Origin: Oscheius tipulae
Lineage: Eukaryota; Nematoda; Chromadorea; Rhabditida; Rhabditidae
DNA length: 64,000 nucleotides
Assembly (NCBI GenBank): GCA_037178975.1
Contig: JASJZH010000001.1
Coordinates: 1,178,001-1,242,000, forward strand
Direction: 5' to 3'
Part shown: positions 40,174 through 51,485 of the stretch, piece after piece
Numbering within the stretch: position 1 is the stretch's first letter
Layout: each line of letters opens with the position of its first letter
Program-made: the position numbers and the translations under genes
Notes under the pieces: model-generated
Told to the model about the DNA's origin: nothing
The model's input: the letters and a program-made list of their open reading frames with translations, nothing else
The model's database searches: none

Positions 40174-41320
40174 ATGGGACTATTGCCAATGTACGTAACA
40201 AAAAGTCAGTTCTTTGCCATGGCCATTCCGGATCAAGAAAATCGTTTCCAGCTAAAGCTGTTGATATCTTCCCTTGCTTTAATCGGTTGCCTATCCATCT
40301 ATCCTTTCGTTGCTGTAGAAAATACAGCCTATGATCTAAAGCAGTTTCTAACTTTAAATGCATCACAGCTTGGGGATGTCATTGAAACTTACTTCCCTTT
40401 GACAATTATTTGTATGGCTTCTAAAATTCCTGTGGTCATAATTTTTGGTTACAACAAGCAATTCTGCAATTCACGCATCTATCAAACACTATGTTTTTTC
40501 GAAGTAGTAACCTGTTTTCAGCTCTTTTTGCTTATCGATAATGGTTAGTTGCCGTTTGGTTTTCATCAAAATTTGCCAGTTATTTTTCCGACTAACCTTT
40601 ATATTCTGCAATCACTAATCGATTCTACTCAAGGCTTGTACTGTCTCCTGGCATACAACAGAATTGCTGTAACATTTTTCAAGGAATACAAATGTTTTGA
40701 CCATTGTTTTATTTATTTGGTAAATTCTATTTCTGCCTACATATTTTGCAAGGTTTTCAGACTGCCGTTACCCTTATTATTCTAGCACCAATGCCTTTCC
40801 ATTTTGCTGAGGCCGTCAAAAATTTCGATAGTGAATACGGGATAATTGAGTTTGGCGAAAACAGCACTTTATATGTCTTCAGGAAATTTTACTATGATGG
40901 TTTGTCCGCCGTTATGTTATTCATTAATTTTAGTCCTTATTTGGTTCAAGATATACAGTAACTACAAGACTACTGGTCTAACTGGACTATTCTATGTCTG
41001 TTTGTTCGCTTATTTTGTCACTAAGCGAAAAGATCTGGATATAAGAGAAAAAAAAGGACTGAGCGTACAAATGTTCTTAGCCTATGCATTTTTCACTATT
41101 TCTGTATGGTATTATGAAAAGCTATTAGAAAGGAGGAGTCTAAACCTTGACTACTTTTTATGTCATCAATGCCACTTAGTAATACGGTTTAGTCTCGTCC
41201 AGCATACTTTTCTTTACATTATTTTTGACAAGTGAGACGGGTTTATATAAAAAAAATTTGTTTAGAAGAATACGACGCCTATTTGTGAAATTCTGGATTT
41301 TCGGCGAAGCAACCGGTTGA
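40174..41320 (+). CDS. 7-TM receptor, nematode chemoreceptor-like (copy 1)
   Basis: Putative G-protein-coupled receptor of sensory neurons. Exons: about 40174-40544, 40580-40721, 40755-40899, 40955-41234 and 41268-41320. Hydrophobic segments: LKLLISSLALIGCLSIYPF; FPLTIICMASKIPVVIIFG; ICFFEVVTCFQLFLLI-type; LIDSTQGLYCLLAYNRIAV (a third-helix end in the place of DRY); FQTAVTLIILAPM; LFYVCLFAYFVTKR; MFLAYAFFTISVWYY; FSLVQHTFLYIIFDK. A basic tail IRRLFVKFWIFGEATG ends in TGA. A similar gene follows in tandem. I cannot place it in a named nematode receptor family; the start codon is uncertain (an earlier one is possible). Confidence 0.65.
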
Positions 41321-41740
41321 AACCACTAATTGAATTTCTCAGTCTTCTTATTAAATTTTATTGTTCAACACCTAACGGCCACTTTCCGAATGTTGCAACC
41401 ATTTTTTAGAATAGATATTTTCCCACCAGTTGTCATCGACGGCTCCGCCATCCTTTTGCCTTCAGTTTGCATTGGCGGCCGCACCATATTGCCAATTAGA
41501 GGCAGTTACTTTCTGGTCGCACTAATTGTCTGCAAGTCAAGTCAAATCAAGTCAGTAGGGATACGATGTCTATGAGAGGCAGTTGCTCCTGTCCGGGTAG
41601 CTCGACTGGAATAGCATCTAACTATCACGAGCCCCAACGGGGTATCAGTCATCCCATAATATCTTTGCATTGTTATGTGAAAACAGAGTAGTAAGAACTG
41701 ATTGTTTACCGGAAAAATATATTTTTTTCCTGTAGTAGTG

Positions 41741-42860
41741 ATGTTACCTGATCTTAAAGCAGAACGTATACTGATGTTTCTCACTTTATTATTTTGTCTT
41801 GTTACTCTTCTACTCGCATGTCTTCCTATTCTAAAAGGAAGTTACTATGTGTGGAACATGCATGCACTCGAAAAAGGTAATAAATGTTGGAAAAGGCTTT
41901 AGGGACTGACGCAACAATTGCTGTCCTGTTTCAAGTGTATTCCATAGCGTTTCCTTTAGCAAATCTTCCCATTTTAGTGGTGAGGAATTTTTATCCTATA
42001 TAATTCCGTCCAAGATTCTATTTTACGACAAAGAGCTTTGGAAAAACCGAGCATACAAAATAATGTTCTTTATGCAGGCGTCAGACACACTTCAGATGTT
42101 TTGTCACGTGGATGAATCAATAATAAGCAAGAATGGCAACTTTCCTTACTCTTTATTTTCAGTTCGTGTTTTTAATTAAGGGAGTCTTATTAAGCTACAG
42201 TATTGCTCTGAACTTCATTCTTGGCTACAATAGACTTACAGTAATAGCCCTAAATGGTTACCCGCTGCTAAGGAAAAAGTGGATCTATAACGTGAGTAAG
42301 GCTATAAATAAGTTCTAACTTGTTAAGGCCATGTTTATCGGCTTTGCATTGCTATCTTTCTGTGGTATAACAAAACCGGCTTTTTCACGTCCCTTGTTCA
42401 ATTCTGGTCGCCTATATAGTAAGCTATTTTAACAACGGCTCTACTATAAAACCAAGTGAAATCAGGTTTTTGTTGATTGGGTTGAAGGCTTTTGAATGTG
42501 CCTGGAAGCAAGTTCAAACCAAAAAACAACCGAGCAATTTGGAAAGCATTTTCAGATTTTACCGCCCCTCTCGATGCCTATTATTGCACTGTCCTCCTTG
42601 TAGCAACAGGAATCATGTATTTCATACTCTTTTTATTCATGTTGTCCAAGAGAAACACGGCAAAAATTAAAAAAGAGTGGAGCCTGGCAATTCAATCATG
42701 CTGTATCAGCGTGTTGCTTCCAGCCGCTTGCACTATCTTAAACGCTCTCTATGTTGACGAAGGGTCATGGGCAAAAAATGATAGTTTTTTGTATATCTCT
42801 CAACTCACATGGAGATTAACCTGTCTACAAAATACAGTAATATATTTAGTTTTTAACAGG
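41741..42860 (+). CDS. 7-TM receptor, nematode chemoreceptor-like (copy 2), 3' end unresolved
   Basis: Tandem partner of the previous gene. Exons at about 41741-41874, 41900-41971, 41985-42113, 42168-42290, 42327-42415 and 42540-42860. Segments: LMFLTLLFCLVTLLLACLPI; VYSIAFPLANLPILVV; KGVLLSYSIALNFILGYNRL (matching the LLAYNRIAV position of copy 1); MFIGFALLSFCGIT; TVLLVATGIMYFILFLFML; CCISVLLPAACTILNALYV; LTCLQNTVIYLVFNR. The last exon ends at a GTAAGA donor; I could not find the C-terminal exon, so the true end lies further right. Same architecture as copy 1 but low identity, so the duplication is old. Confidence 0.6.
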
Positions 42861-43700
42861 TAAGACCATCGGCAGCAAATGTGAAGCATCTAGAAATATA
42901 CGATTATCCTATATCAGTTTCTGGAGAACTGGGAATTTTGCAAGTTGGAGCAAAACAACTTCTGTATCTATATATTTGACCGAATGTCAGAGATAAAACA
43001 TATATATGTTGCAGTTCAAACTGTTCTATTTCAGTTCAAACTGTTTTTATTTCTTTTTAGTCATTTGTGATGCGTTTTTACCAGATTTTTTTTAGAAGTT
43101 TTTACCTTTTCATTTTCTTTTTGTCGACCAAATCATAACAATCTCAGCATTTTGACACCAAAACGACTCGAAAAGTTCCCATTAGGCGATTCTGGAGCTC
43201 CAATATTCCATTTTCTTCCCGTTTTTGGCGTCTTTCTGATCTGTTCGCCCCATTCGCTCTTTTTAGCATTGTTACTAAAGAATAAAAGGACAATGTGTGC
43301 AATACAATCTGCTTATTGCGCAAATCTAACGAGACAATCGAAAAAGTGGAAGAAGAGGGGCAAAACAAGTAATGATTCTGTCTACAGTTCACAACAGGTT
43401 TTACGACGACCCCTTCTGGCTTTTCCTCTCTTCAGGGGACAGATTTCGCAGCAACTGATGTAAAGATAAACGATTCGTCTGAAAAAAAGCAACAAATTAG
43501 ATGTTGCGAAAGTCTTACTGTGTCAGTCCGAAATAATGCTTTTCTATCGAAAAAATAAATAATAAAGGCCCTGGAAGTCGGTCTTATCACAGAAGAATCC
43601 TAAAAAATTTAATTTTTTTTTTAATTTCTTAGGATACACCTACCTCGATCGTACTACGACAAACATACAAAGTTTATACGACCCGTGATATCAACCTCGG
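42861..43700. other. region after the receptors, weak coding signal
   Basis: AT-rich. An open frame at about 43152-43463 (..FLPVFGVFLICSPHSLFLALLLKNKR.. ending TAA, with AATAAA near 43553) contains one hydrophobic stretch and might be a terminal receptor exon, but I cannot connect it to copy 2 by splice phase. Confidence 0.35.
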
Positions 43701-43704
43701 CCAA

Positions 43705-44056
43705 AATGTCTGGGTTCAGAATTTATATTGCTCAAATACACACATCCGGCGATCCACTTGGGCTTGAAAGTTTTCGGAAACTTGTACCGTACTGGCAGTA
43801 TCATATACATAAACTTGAGTTCTTTTTACCTGGTCCTAGCGTCTCTAGTTTGCCCAGATTCAAAACTTTCGGGGAAGAGAAATTGTTGTCACATAGTAAG
43901 TGTGACGAACTGGCAATTAGAGCTTCAGACACACACGCAGTAAGAGAGGCTTTTGAGCATATAGAACTAGTTTTGGTTGATAAATCAGTTGTGGCCGAAG
44001 AGCGAGAAAGCAACCAGTTTTATCATCACGGACTCGTAAAGAAATGTTTTCGATGA
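43705..44056 (+). CDS. small unrecognised gene or terminal exon
   Basis: Open frame of about 117 codons starting MSGFRIYIAQIHTSGDP and ending HHGLVKKCFR-TGA, followed ten bases later by AATAAA (44066-44071), which suggests a real 3' end. The middle reads RFKTFGEEKLLSHSKCDEL and AFEHIELVLVDKSVVAEE. No family recognised. An overlapping frame also contains a hydrophobic segment (INLSSFYLVLASLVCPD), so the choice of frame is not safe. Confidence 0.3.
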
Positions 44057-44728
44057 TTTTTCTGCAATAAAGTTTCTAATTTCCGGGGCTCTATTTACTT
44101 CGTGCTTCCTGCTCCAGTTACTCTTGTTTTTTTCACTATTTCTTCTTCGCATTTTTAGACAGCAAAACAGGAAGCAACTGACAGAAAATCTAGGAAAACC
44201 ATCTGATTTTGGAAATATTCAAGCAATTGAAACGGCGCCAACGAAGGGTGCGTGCTCCCGCCACGAATTGCCTGCCGATCAATTTTTTACCACCGTAATC
44301 GCCGAAGAACGTTCAACCAGCATTTCTTGTTCATTCCCAATTTTGTTTGCTCGATTTCTGTGTCATTTTTCTCGTTTTTCTTGTTTTCCAACTGTCAAAA
44401 AAGTTATCACGCTCTGTGGATTGTTTCTCTCAAGAAACAACCGAATTTTTACTCCAAAAACGGTATGCGGAGTCTCAACTTTTAGGTTTCTCAGTTTTGT
44501 CGCTTATTTATCCTATTTTCTGCGTTTTCAGTCGCTCCTTTGCTTTTCTCTCATCGTAAGAGGTTGATCATGAAATTTGCGACGTATTAGATCGAAACAC
44601 CGCTGTGATTACTTCGCAAGATCAATTTTTTCTTGTTTTGCAAAGTTTCGCAGTTTTCTCATGCTCTTGTTGTTCCTTTCCCAATTTGCTTCTATTTATT
44701 TCGTCATTTCTTTCAGTACTGGGTCAAA

Positions 44729-45516
44729 ATGCTCCAAGGCAAATTGCTGAAGCCTGAGGGCTCGCCCGTAACCGATCTGGAAAAGCAAGTCTCCCAGGCC
44801 CTCGTGGACCTTCAGGCCAATTCTGAAATCCAGGCCCAGTTGAGAGAGTTGTACGTTGTTGGAGTTAAGGTTGGTTCTTGTTCTTCCATTCTATAGGTAC
44901 AGGATTTTTCAATATTTGACGAAACTGACGCTTTGCTTTCAGGAGGTCGAAGCTGGAAACAAATCTGCCATCATCGTCTACGTTCCCGTCCCCCAGCTCC
45001 GTCAGTTCCACAAGATCCAAGTCAGACTTGTCCGCGAACTTGAGAAGAAGTTCGGAGGAAAGCACGTTCTTTTCCTGGCTAAGGTAAGTCCTCCTCTTTT
45101 TTTTTTACTTCCCCTTCGTACCCAAATGGCTCAAACTCTTCCTAATCTTTCTCTTTACAGCGTCGTATCCTCCCCAAGCCCATGCGCGGATCCAAGCACC
45201 GCCCGGAGAAGCAGAAGAGGCCCCGCTCCCGTACCCTCACCGCCGTCCACGAGGCCTGGCTCGACGAGATGGTCTACCCCGCCGAAGTTGTTGGACGCCG
45301 TATCCGAGTTAAGCTCGACGGAAAGAAGATCCACAAGGTAGGCCTTAATTTTCTGCTCCTGATGGTCATGTATCATTTTCTAACACTATCTTACAGATCC
45401 ACCTTGATAAGAGCCAGCAGACCAACGTTGAGCATAAGATCGACACTTACGCAGCTGTCTACAGGAAATTGACTGGCAAGGATGTCGTCTTCGAGTTCCC
45501 CGAACCCATCTTCTAA
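44729..45516 (+). CDS. rps-7: small-subunit ribosomal protein eS7
   Basis: Component of the 40S ribosomal subunit. Exons: 44729-44869, 44943-45084, 45161-45337 and 45397-45516. The product starts [20 protein letters not shown], contains [91 protein letters not shown] and ends [11 protein letters not shown]. Length (about 193 residues) and all landmarks fit eS7. Codon use is strongly biased to C-ending codons, as in a highly expressed gene. TTTCTTTCAG about 12 bases before the ATG may be a trans-splice acceptor. Confidence 0.97.
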
Positions 45517-45726
45517 GTTGTTCTCGTTGAAATGAATTGTTGCTATTTGGACGTCTTCAGAGAACAGTTTGTAGGTGGGATTTCGTCTTGTTTTGCTGTC
45601 TCTACCTGTAATTGTCCACGTCACCCTGAACAGTCACTACTCTCTGGCCTTCAAAATCCAGCCGGTTATGGGTCTGGGGGATTACCTATCCCATATAGAC
45701 TCGCTTCCCTACCTATATCGTCTATA

Positions 45727-46799
45727 ATGCTGGCTATACTCCTACTTTCCTTCTTCCCACTCGGGTTCGCAGCTGATTTCCTTGAGCTCTCGGATTCGGA
45801 GACCAAGTCGTCTCCTGCTGGCCCTTCATTCTTTGTCAATGTTTCTACAGCAGCCAAAGCTAGTTATTACAAGATTCTAAACGACAAGAGCCTCACCAGA
45901 AAGCAGCAAGCTGAAGGGATTCTGAAGTGGGGCAAGGAGAACGGGATCGAGGTGGGGTTAGCGCTGTCTATAAGCTATTCCTAAGCTTCTGCAACGCAAG
46001 AATATGCTTTCGGTAATTTTTCAAATTTTTTTTATCAGGCTTTGTGGATCATTTCGGAAGTTTAATGAGGGGCTTAGTAGGAAGAAATAGATCCCGGTTC
46101 AAAGCCAAATCTCACTGGAATTGCTCATTTGTTCCTGTTTACCTCATTCTTGAAGTCTTTGGATCATCTCAGGTTAAAGTCATGGAACTATGGGCTTTGG
46201 AAGCAGAAAAAAGACTGAGAGTCCATTTTTGTTAGAAAAGATCGATTTTTCGAGACAAAGATAATAGGTCTAAATCAAACAAACGTCTCAGTTTCTTCAC
46301 TTTTCGTTGCGGAACCACGTTTGAAACCCTATGTCTTTGTTTTGAATCTGCAAATGTACTAAGAAAACCCATTCAGACAATCGTCCAAGGTTTCGTTGAC
46401 AAAAAGGCCAAGGAACTCCTCAAATTCCGTCAAAATATTACCTATTTCCTCAATCAGCTGCTCGACTACGAGAAGGAAGTCGATGCAATCTACCTCAATA
46501 ACGATATTACGGTCTCGCAGCGCGAGAACCTCCTCCAATCGCTTCGATGTCCTCCGGCTGTGAGTTCCCGTCAAAACGATTGATTTGAGTCGATTTTCCA
46601 GTTGAAAAAAGTCCTCAACTATGCCGCAACCGTGGTCAGACGTAGTGGCGCTCCTCCGCCCTTCAAAAAAACGCCAGAACCGATGCCAACTGTGGCAGTG
46701 GAGTCTGTCAGTGTCCACGAAAAATACAACTTTTGGACAATAAAATTAGGGTTTTGGGGTCTGATTTTTATTGCACAATCTGTGCCTACACGTGTTTAA
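45727..46799 (+). CDS. secreted SXP/RAL-2-like (DUF148) protein
   Basis: Nematode-restricted secreted protein family, function poorly known, often abundant in hypodermis or excretory products. Exons: 45727-45951, 46378-46559 and 46602-46799. A signal peptide MLAILLLSFFPLGFA is followed by the family pattern: SYYKILNDKSLTRKQQAEG, ILKWGKENGIE, then VDKKAKELLKFRQNITYFL and DITVSQRENLLQSLR. After PPPFKKTPEPMPTVAVESVS the frame continues across an AATAAA (46739) to TAA at 46797-46799. That overlap makes the 3' end doubtful and an unseen splice possible. It starts 211 bp after the eS7 stop on the same strand, so the two could be co-transcribed. Confidence 0.7.
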
Positions 46800-46993
46800 A
46801 GTGACACAAATTGAGACAGGCAAGCTCAGAGCTTGAAAAGCTTATCAATTTACATAATTCGAGCATAGATTCGGGGGATAGAGGTTAAAACGAAACATAC
46901 AATCAAGCATAAAACTTAGCAAAAATATAGAGATGATAGGGAAAGAGGGGTGGGTAAAACAACTATAGAATAGCGATGAATGGGTGCTTCCTG

Positions 46994-49213
46994 CTACGCC
47001 ATAACCATGGTGTGATTGGTCCAGTGGATAATGTCCTCGAGGGACCTGGAGGCTTCTTCAATCTCGTCGTGGAAGTTCAGCATCGCGTGAAAACCGTTCT
47101 CGTAGTTTTGAAGGGTTGTGGGGATGCCGGCTTCCTGAAAAGAAAAAAGGTCAGTTGGGCAGGAAAATTGACAGTGACGGGAGCATCGGCTTATAGGCGG
47201 CGTGAAAAAGACAGAAACAGAACGTTAATGACAGAGGGGGTTAGGTCGACAGAACAACACATGAGAATCCAGAGTCAGTAAGAGCAAAACGGATTGACTA
47301 GACAAGTTGACAGACATGACAGGAAAATGACTGACAAGTTTGACAGCGACATATTCTTCCGACTCAGCTCTGGTTCAATCCCTATAGGATAAAAAAGGGA
47401 ATGACCAAGGTTGACAGGACAGGAAACAGAAGATGACAGATTAACAGACAGTTTTATCAAGTGACAGAATCAAATTTACCTGCAGTCTCCTCGCGTACAT
47501 GATACCCTCGTCGCGAAGCACATCGAATTCGCAGGTCATCACGAACGCTTTGGGCAGTCCGCTCAGATCCTTCCTCATGATTGGTGAAAAGTCCGGATTC
47601 GTGATCCACGGGGCCAGCATCTCCTGCAGTCGTCGATGATCACGGATTTCGGGACGGGGAGGGAGAGCCTCGCCCGAATAATTGGCCTGAGCAAACTCGT
47701 GGTAGCGGAGATACTTCTGCACGATGTGGCGGTGCTCCAGGGACACGTGGCTGTTGTTCAGAACGTGTTGGGCCAGTTCCCGGTGCTCGTCCATGTCAAT
47801 TCCGGCGTAAAACATGTAGTAGAGGACTACGGACTCCGGATCTAAAATTTGGCGAGGTTTTTGAAGAACAGGGCTCCTGTAACAGAAGCTGGTAAAGCTG
47901 TCAACTTCGTCCTACGTTGGGAACCTCTCACAACCCTTTTCGCCTCGCAACAACTCAAAAGTTTAGCACCGACAGGGATCGAGCCCGGGTCGCTGATACA
48001 TACAGTGGTACATTTTACCATTACACGATGAGTGTCGCTAACTTTTGAAGGGCTGTAATATTATTTGGGGATCGGAAACCACCTAATATGTTCGTATATT
48101 CTTACTCAGCTGAAGAATTCAGGAAAATGATACTGCGCAAAAATGGTGACCTCAGGTAGGAACGAACCCGGACTGTTTGCGTCATTACTCATAGTGGCTA
48201 CAGTAGGCGACACGCAGGCAAGTTGTAACAGAAAAACGGGCGGGAACCTTACCAACGAGAGCGAATCCTTCGAGATTCTTCTGATAGTAGCGGTAGGAGA
48301 CCGACTGGAGGTCCGCCATTTGCATGAGAGGATACATCAGAACCTGACCGGCAAACTGCTTCTCTCCGCGGATCTTGCGACGCTGCGTCACGACAGCGGC
48401 CAGGTTCCCACCGGCCGAGTCGCCCATGATGACAATCTTGTTCGTGTCCACGCCGTACTCCTTCTGGGCAATGGACAGGAAGTATTCGATGGCCCGCTCG
48501 CAGTCCAAAAGACCTCCAGGGAATGGAGTTTCCGGGGAGAGACGGTAGTCGATCGAGATGACTACAGAGTTGAGTCTGGAAAATTATATTTAGCGGCATC
48601 ACCGAATGTTCGGAATCCCAAAAACGAACGACGGGTATCGAATTTGGATCGCACGGATTTATAGTTCAGCACGCTACCCGCTGCGCTTTTTAGGCTGCGC
48701 AAGCTGACAGTCCCTTGACAGAGATAGATCAAGAGAAAGCTCACCGTTCGGCCATTCTCCGTGTCAAGGTGTCGTACATGGCCACATTGCCCAGGGCAAA
48801 TCCTCCGCCGTGGATGAATATGACCGCTCCATTCGTGGATGACTCGCCGACCGGGTAGTAGACGGTCGTCGGGACCCCCTTCCAGACGTGTTCCTCGGTC
48901 CTGATCAGACTGCTGAAGGCCCATCGAACGCCGAGGATCGGTGAGAGACCGTTGAGGACGATTCGTGTCCACCACACCATTCCGCTGACGTTGGAGAAGA
49001 AGAAGCGGCTCTAAAACAGGATTATTTGACAATCAATAAGGGAAATGGACGTACCGGCCAGTAGTAGGAGACGCGGAGCGAGGGCTCGAAGATGTGCATG
49101 AGAAAGCGGTCCCTCGTGGACTTGGTGAAGCCATCTGGTAGGGGCCGATAGACCAGGTAGGCAAATATAATGAAGAAAATAACGTAGGCGAGTAGGTAGC
49201 TTTTAGCTGACAT
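46994..49213 (-). CDS. arylacetamide-deacetylase-like alpha/beta-hydrolase, membrane-anchored
   Basis: Esterase/lipase of the hormone-sensitive lipase group, probably type II in the ER membrane. Exons on the minus strand: 49213-49055, 49010-48745, 48575-48253, 47841-47480 and 47134-46994. An N-terminal anchor (SYLLAYVIFFIIFAYLVY) is followed by the oxyanion motif HGGGFALGN (about 48817-48784), nucleophile GDSAGGNLA (about 48428-48399), acid residue in CEFDVLRDEG (about 47530-47505) and catalytic His in NGFHAM (about 47090). All catalytic elements are present. The stop is TAG; a TTGCTTCCAG acceptor lies about 30 bases before the ATG. Introns 2 and 3 contain tRNA-like sequences. Physiological substrate unknown. 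Confidence 0.9.
47970..48216 (-). repeat. two tRNA-like sequences in esterase intron 3
   Basis: On the minus strand, about 48035-47970 has an A-box-like stretch (CATCGTGTAATGGTAAA) and a good B-box GGGCTCGATCCCTG. About 48216-48150 has TAGCCACTATGAGTAATGACG and B-box CCGGGTTCGTTCC. Acceptor stems pair poorly, so these are tRNA-derived relics or SINE heads rather than functional tRNAs. Confidence 0.5.
48590..48710 (-). repeat. tRNA-like sequence in esterase intron 2
   Basis: Minus strand: GCGCAGCGGGTAGCGTGCTG (A-box region), then a B-box-like AAATTCGATACCCG about 40 bases on. Good tRNA spacing; no intact acceptor stem was established. Same orientation as the gene. Confidence 0.5.
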
Positions 49214-50150
49214 GTGAGTGAAGCCTTGGGCTTCTAGCGTATTCTGGAAGCAAAACATGAGGTTGAGGAGTGAAGATTGTGCAAGAAGGACCAAACGGGG
49301 ATATTTCCTGGCTTAAAAAAATTGAGAGAACGACCAAATCTGTACATTTTTGCGTAGAACTATTCAACAGGCGTCTTCAAGCCTATCAACAACAGATTTA
49401 TGCCGAAAACATCCCATGAAATCAAGCTAAGGCTGTCCAAAAACGCTGTACGACATAGTCAAGGCCTAATTTTTCAATCTTTCACGATATTTCTTAACAA
49501 AAAAGCTCACAAACACGTCTTCGGCTTTGAATGCGATGGTTTACGAAGACAAAATACTGTTTTACAGTCATATCGAAGCCATCGATGGCTTTCAAACGTG
49601 CTCCCACGCCATTTTTTCCATGAAAAATCCGGCTATTTTACGTAAACGAAGATTATAGGGGATGAATGACATTGAATTAGGCACAAAGAAGATCTGAGAT
49701 GAGTGCAAGAGCCGTGCAACGAGGTTAGTAGGCCATCTAGAGTATTAGGAATCGATAATCGGCTAATATGGGATAGGTCTGAGCACCTAAGTGATGCGAA
49801 AAGGTTTTAGAGCATTTGGGAGCATATATTTTGTGAAATGGGACAGAAAATCAGTAAAACGTGGACAGCAACAAGGCGGAACGGGAGGGATAAGAAAGCA
49901 AGAAGAACAAAAGTTTAGGCTTCCCGCCAAAACATACTAAACCTAAAACCAAAATTGCGCGCCGATTCAAACGGGGTATATTCAATATTTATTTGGATTT
50001 TTTTTTAAACCTCGACATAATTCATTATTTTCTCACTTGTTTTTTTTTGACTAAAACCTTCTCTGTAAAACCAGCAACCAATGCAAAAACAAGTAAAGAG
50101 AAAAATCTTCATTTTGACAAGAATTAAACAACCAATATTCATGTAATCCT
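49214..50150. other. intergenic region, no gene seen
   Basis: Upstream of the esterase start and downstream of the EF-hand stop. Random-looking open frames only; AT-rich, with T runs near 50000-50050. Confidence 0.5.
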
Positions 50151-51485
50151 TTAAGCGGAGGTGGCCTTGTTGATGTACTCTTTGAACTCTGAAAGAATTG
50201 TATCAATTTAAAGGTATTCTGCTAGATCAATCAGCGGAAAAACTTCTTGCGCGTGTGCACGAGCTCAGATTTGTCAACAAGACAGAGGCTGGATGGCACG
50301 TGGAGAGAGGTTGACGGCTGCGGGGTGGAGAAAAAGATGCCTACCGTCAAAGCTGATCTTGGCATCACCGTCCTTATCGGCCTCCTTGATGACATTGATC
50401 AAGAACTTCAAGTTGGTCTTGAAGATGGGGTCCTTCTTATCGTCCTGGAACCGAGCTTTGAAGGGGGAATAGAGTATCGGAACACCTAACAACAACAACG
50501 ACAGCTACAATTCACCCCGGACTGACTGTCTTCCGATCCCTGGAGATCTGAATAAAAAGGATAGAAACACGGGGCAGGTTTGGATAGGCTTAATCTCAGT
50601 AGGGTATCGAGAAATGTGTATTGGCTTTCTTCCTGCAAGGACAAACTGCTGTTGGAAGAACCAGGCTTACTTCGATCGGAAGATGTTATTTTCTGATGGT
50701 GAGTCACAGGATTTTGAAATGTACCAGGCTCTGCTTTGACTTAGTGCAAGTGGATCGAACCTAGCAGTTGGATTCAGTGACGAAAACTTTCGAAGTCAAG
50801 TCCTTACATATTCTGGTAGGTTTCATTGCAAGTTTCGTTATAGACAATGTTGACAGATTTGGGTCAGATGGTGGTGAATCAGACAGGAAGTTTTCCGATT
50901 CTTACTGGTTGACCACATTGAAAAGATCCAAACCACCCTTATGCCTAGCATGTTTCATAGTAGGAGTGTTGACGGATAAACTATGGTCTCAAGACTTGGT
51001 AAAAAGGATTGCTCCTTTTGGAATACAGGCCTACGATGGATGTCAGTCTCTGAATCTCTATTTCTATGTCTCTTTGTCTCGCTGTCTTTTTATCTCCCTA
51101 TCTCTCTGTCTCTCTATCCGTCTGTATCTCTGTTCCTCCATCTGTCTCAGAACCTGGTTTTTGTATACTACACAGAACGCACGTTCCTCTATACCTTAAT
51201 TGTAATTACAAAAGTCTAAAGTAACTTTTTGTGTAACTCAAGATCTTGCAAATAAGAGAGCCTAGTTTGAACCTGCAAGCAAATGGAATTACTATGATGG
51301 GCTTGTTAATAGAGGAAATACCAGTAGGACTACCTTGTCAGCTCCGAGAAGCATACAGATGACATCGTCCTTGCTGATGAATCCAGACATGTCCTTGTCG
51401 GTGGCGGTGAACATCTCACGGAGCTCATGTTCTTAAATTGTCGATGAGAACAAAACAAAAGTGGAATCTAACCCCAGGAAGCCAT
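50151..51485 (-). CDS. small two-EF-hand calcium-binding protein (82 aa)
   Basis: Complete gene in four exons on the minus strand: 51485-51473 (only 13 bases, MASW), 51431-51334, 50444-50345 and 50188-50151. EF loop 1 is DKDMSGFISKDD, ending Asp rather than Glu at position 12; EF loop 2 is DKDGDAKISFDE, canonical. The helices read HELREMFTAT before loop 1, FKTNLKFLINVIKEA before loop 2 and FKEYINKATSA at the end. Every splice phase agrees. Likely a cytosolic calcium sensor or buffer; the size resembles calbindin/S100-like or plant-polcalcin-like proteins, but no orthologue is claimed. The 889-bp second intron holds simple repeats only. Confidence 0.8.

Noticed and set aside
47970-48216. Functional tRNA genes in the esterase intron
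   Set aside because: B boxes are good, but acceptor and anticodon stems do not pair properly.
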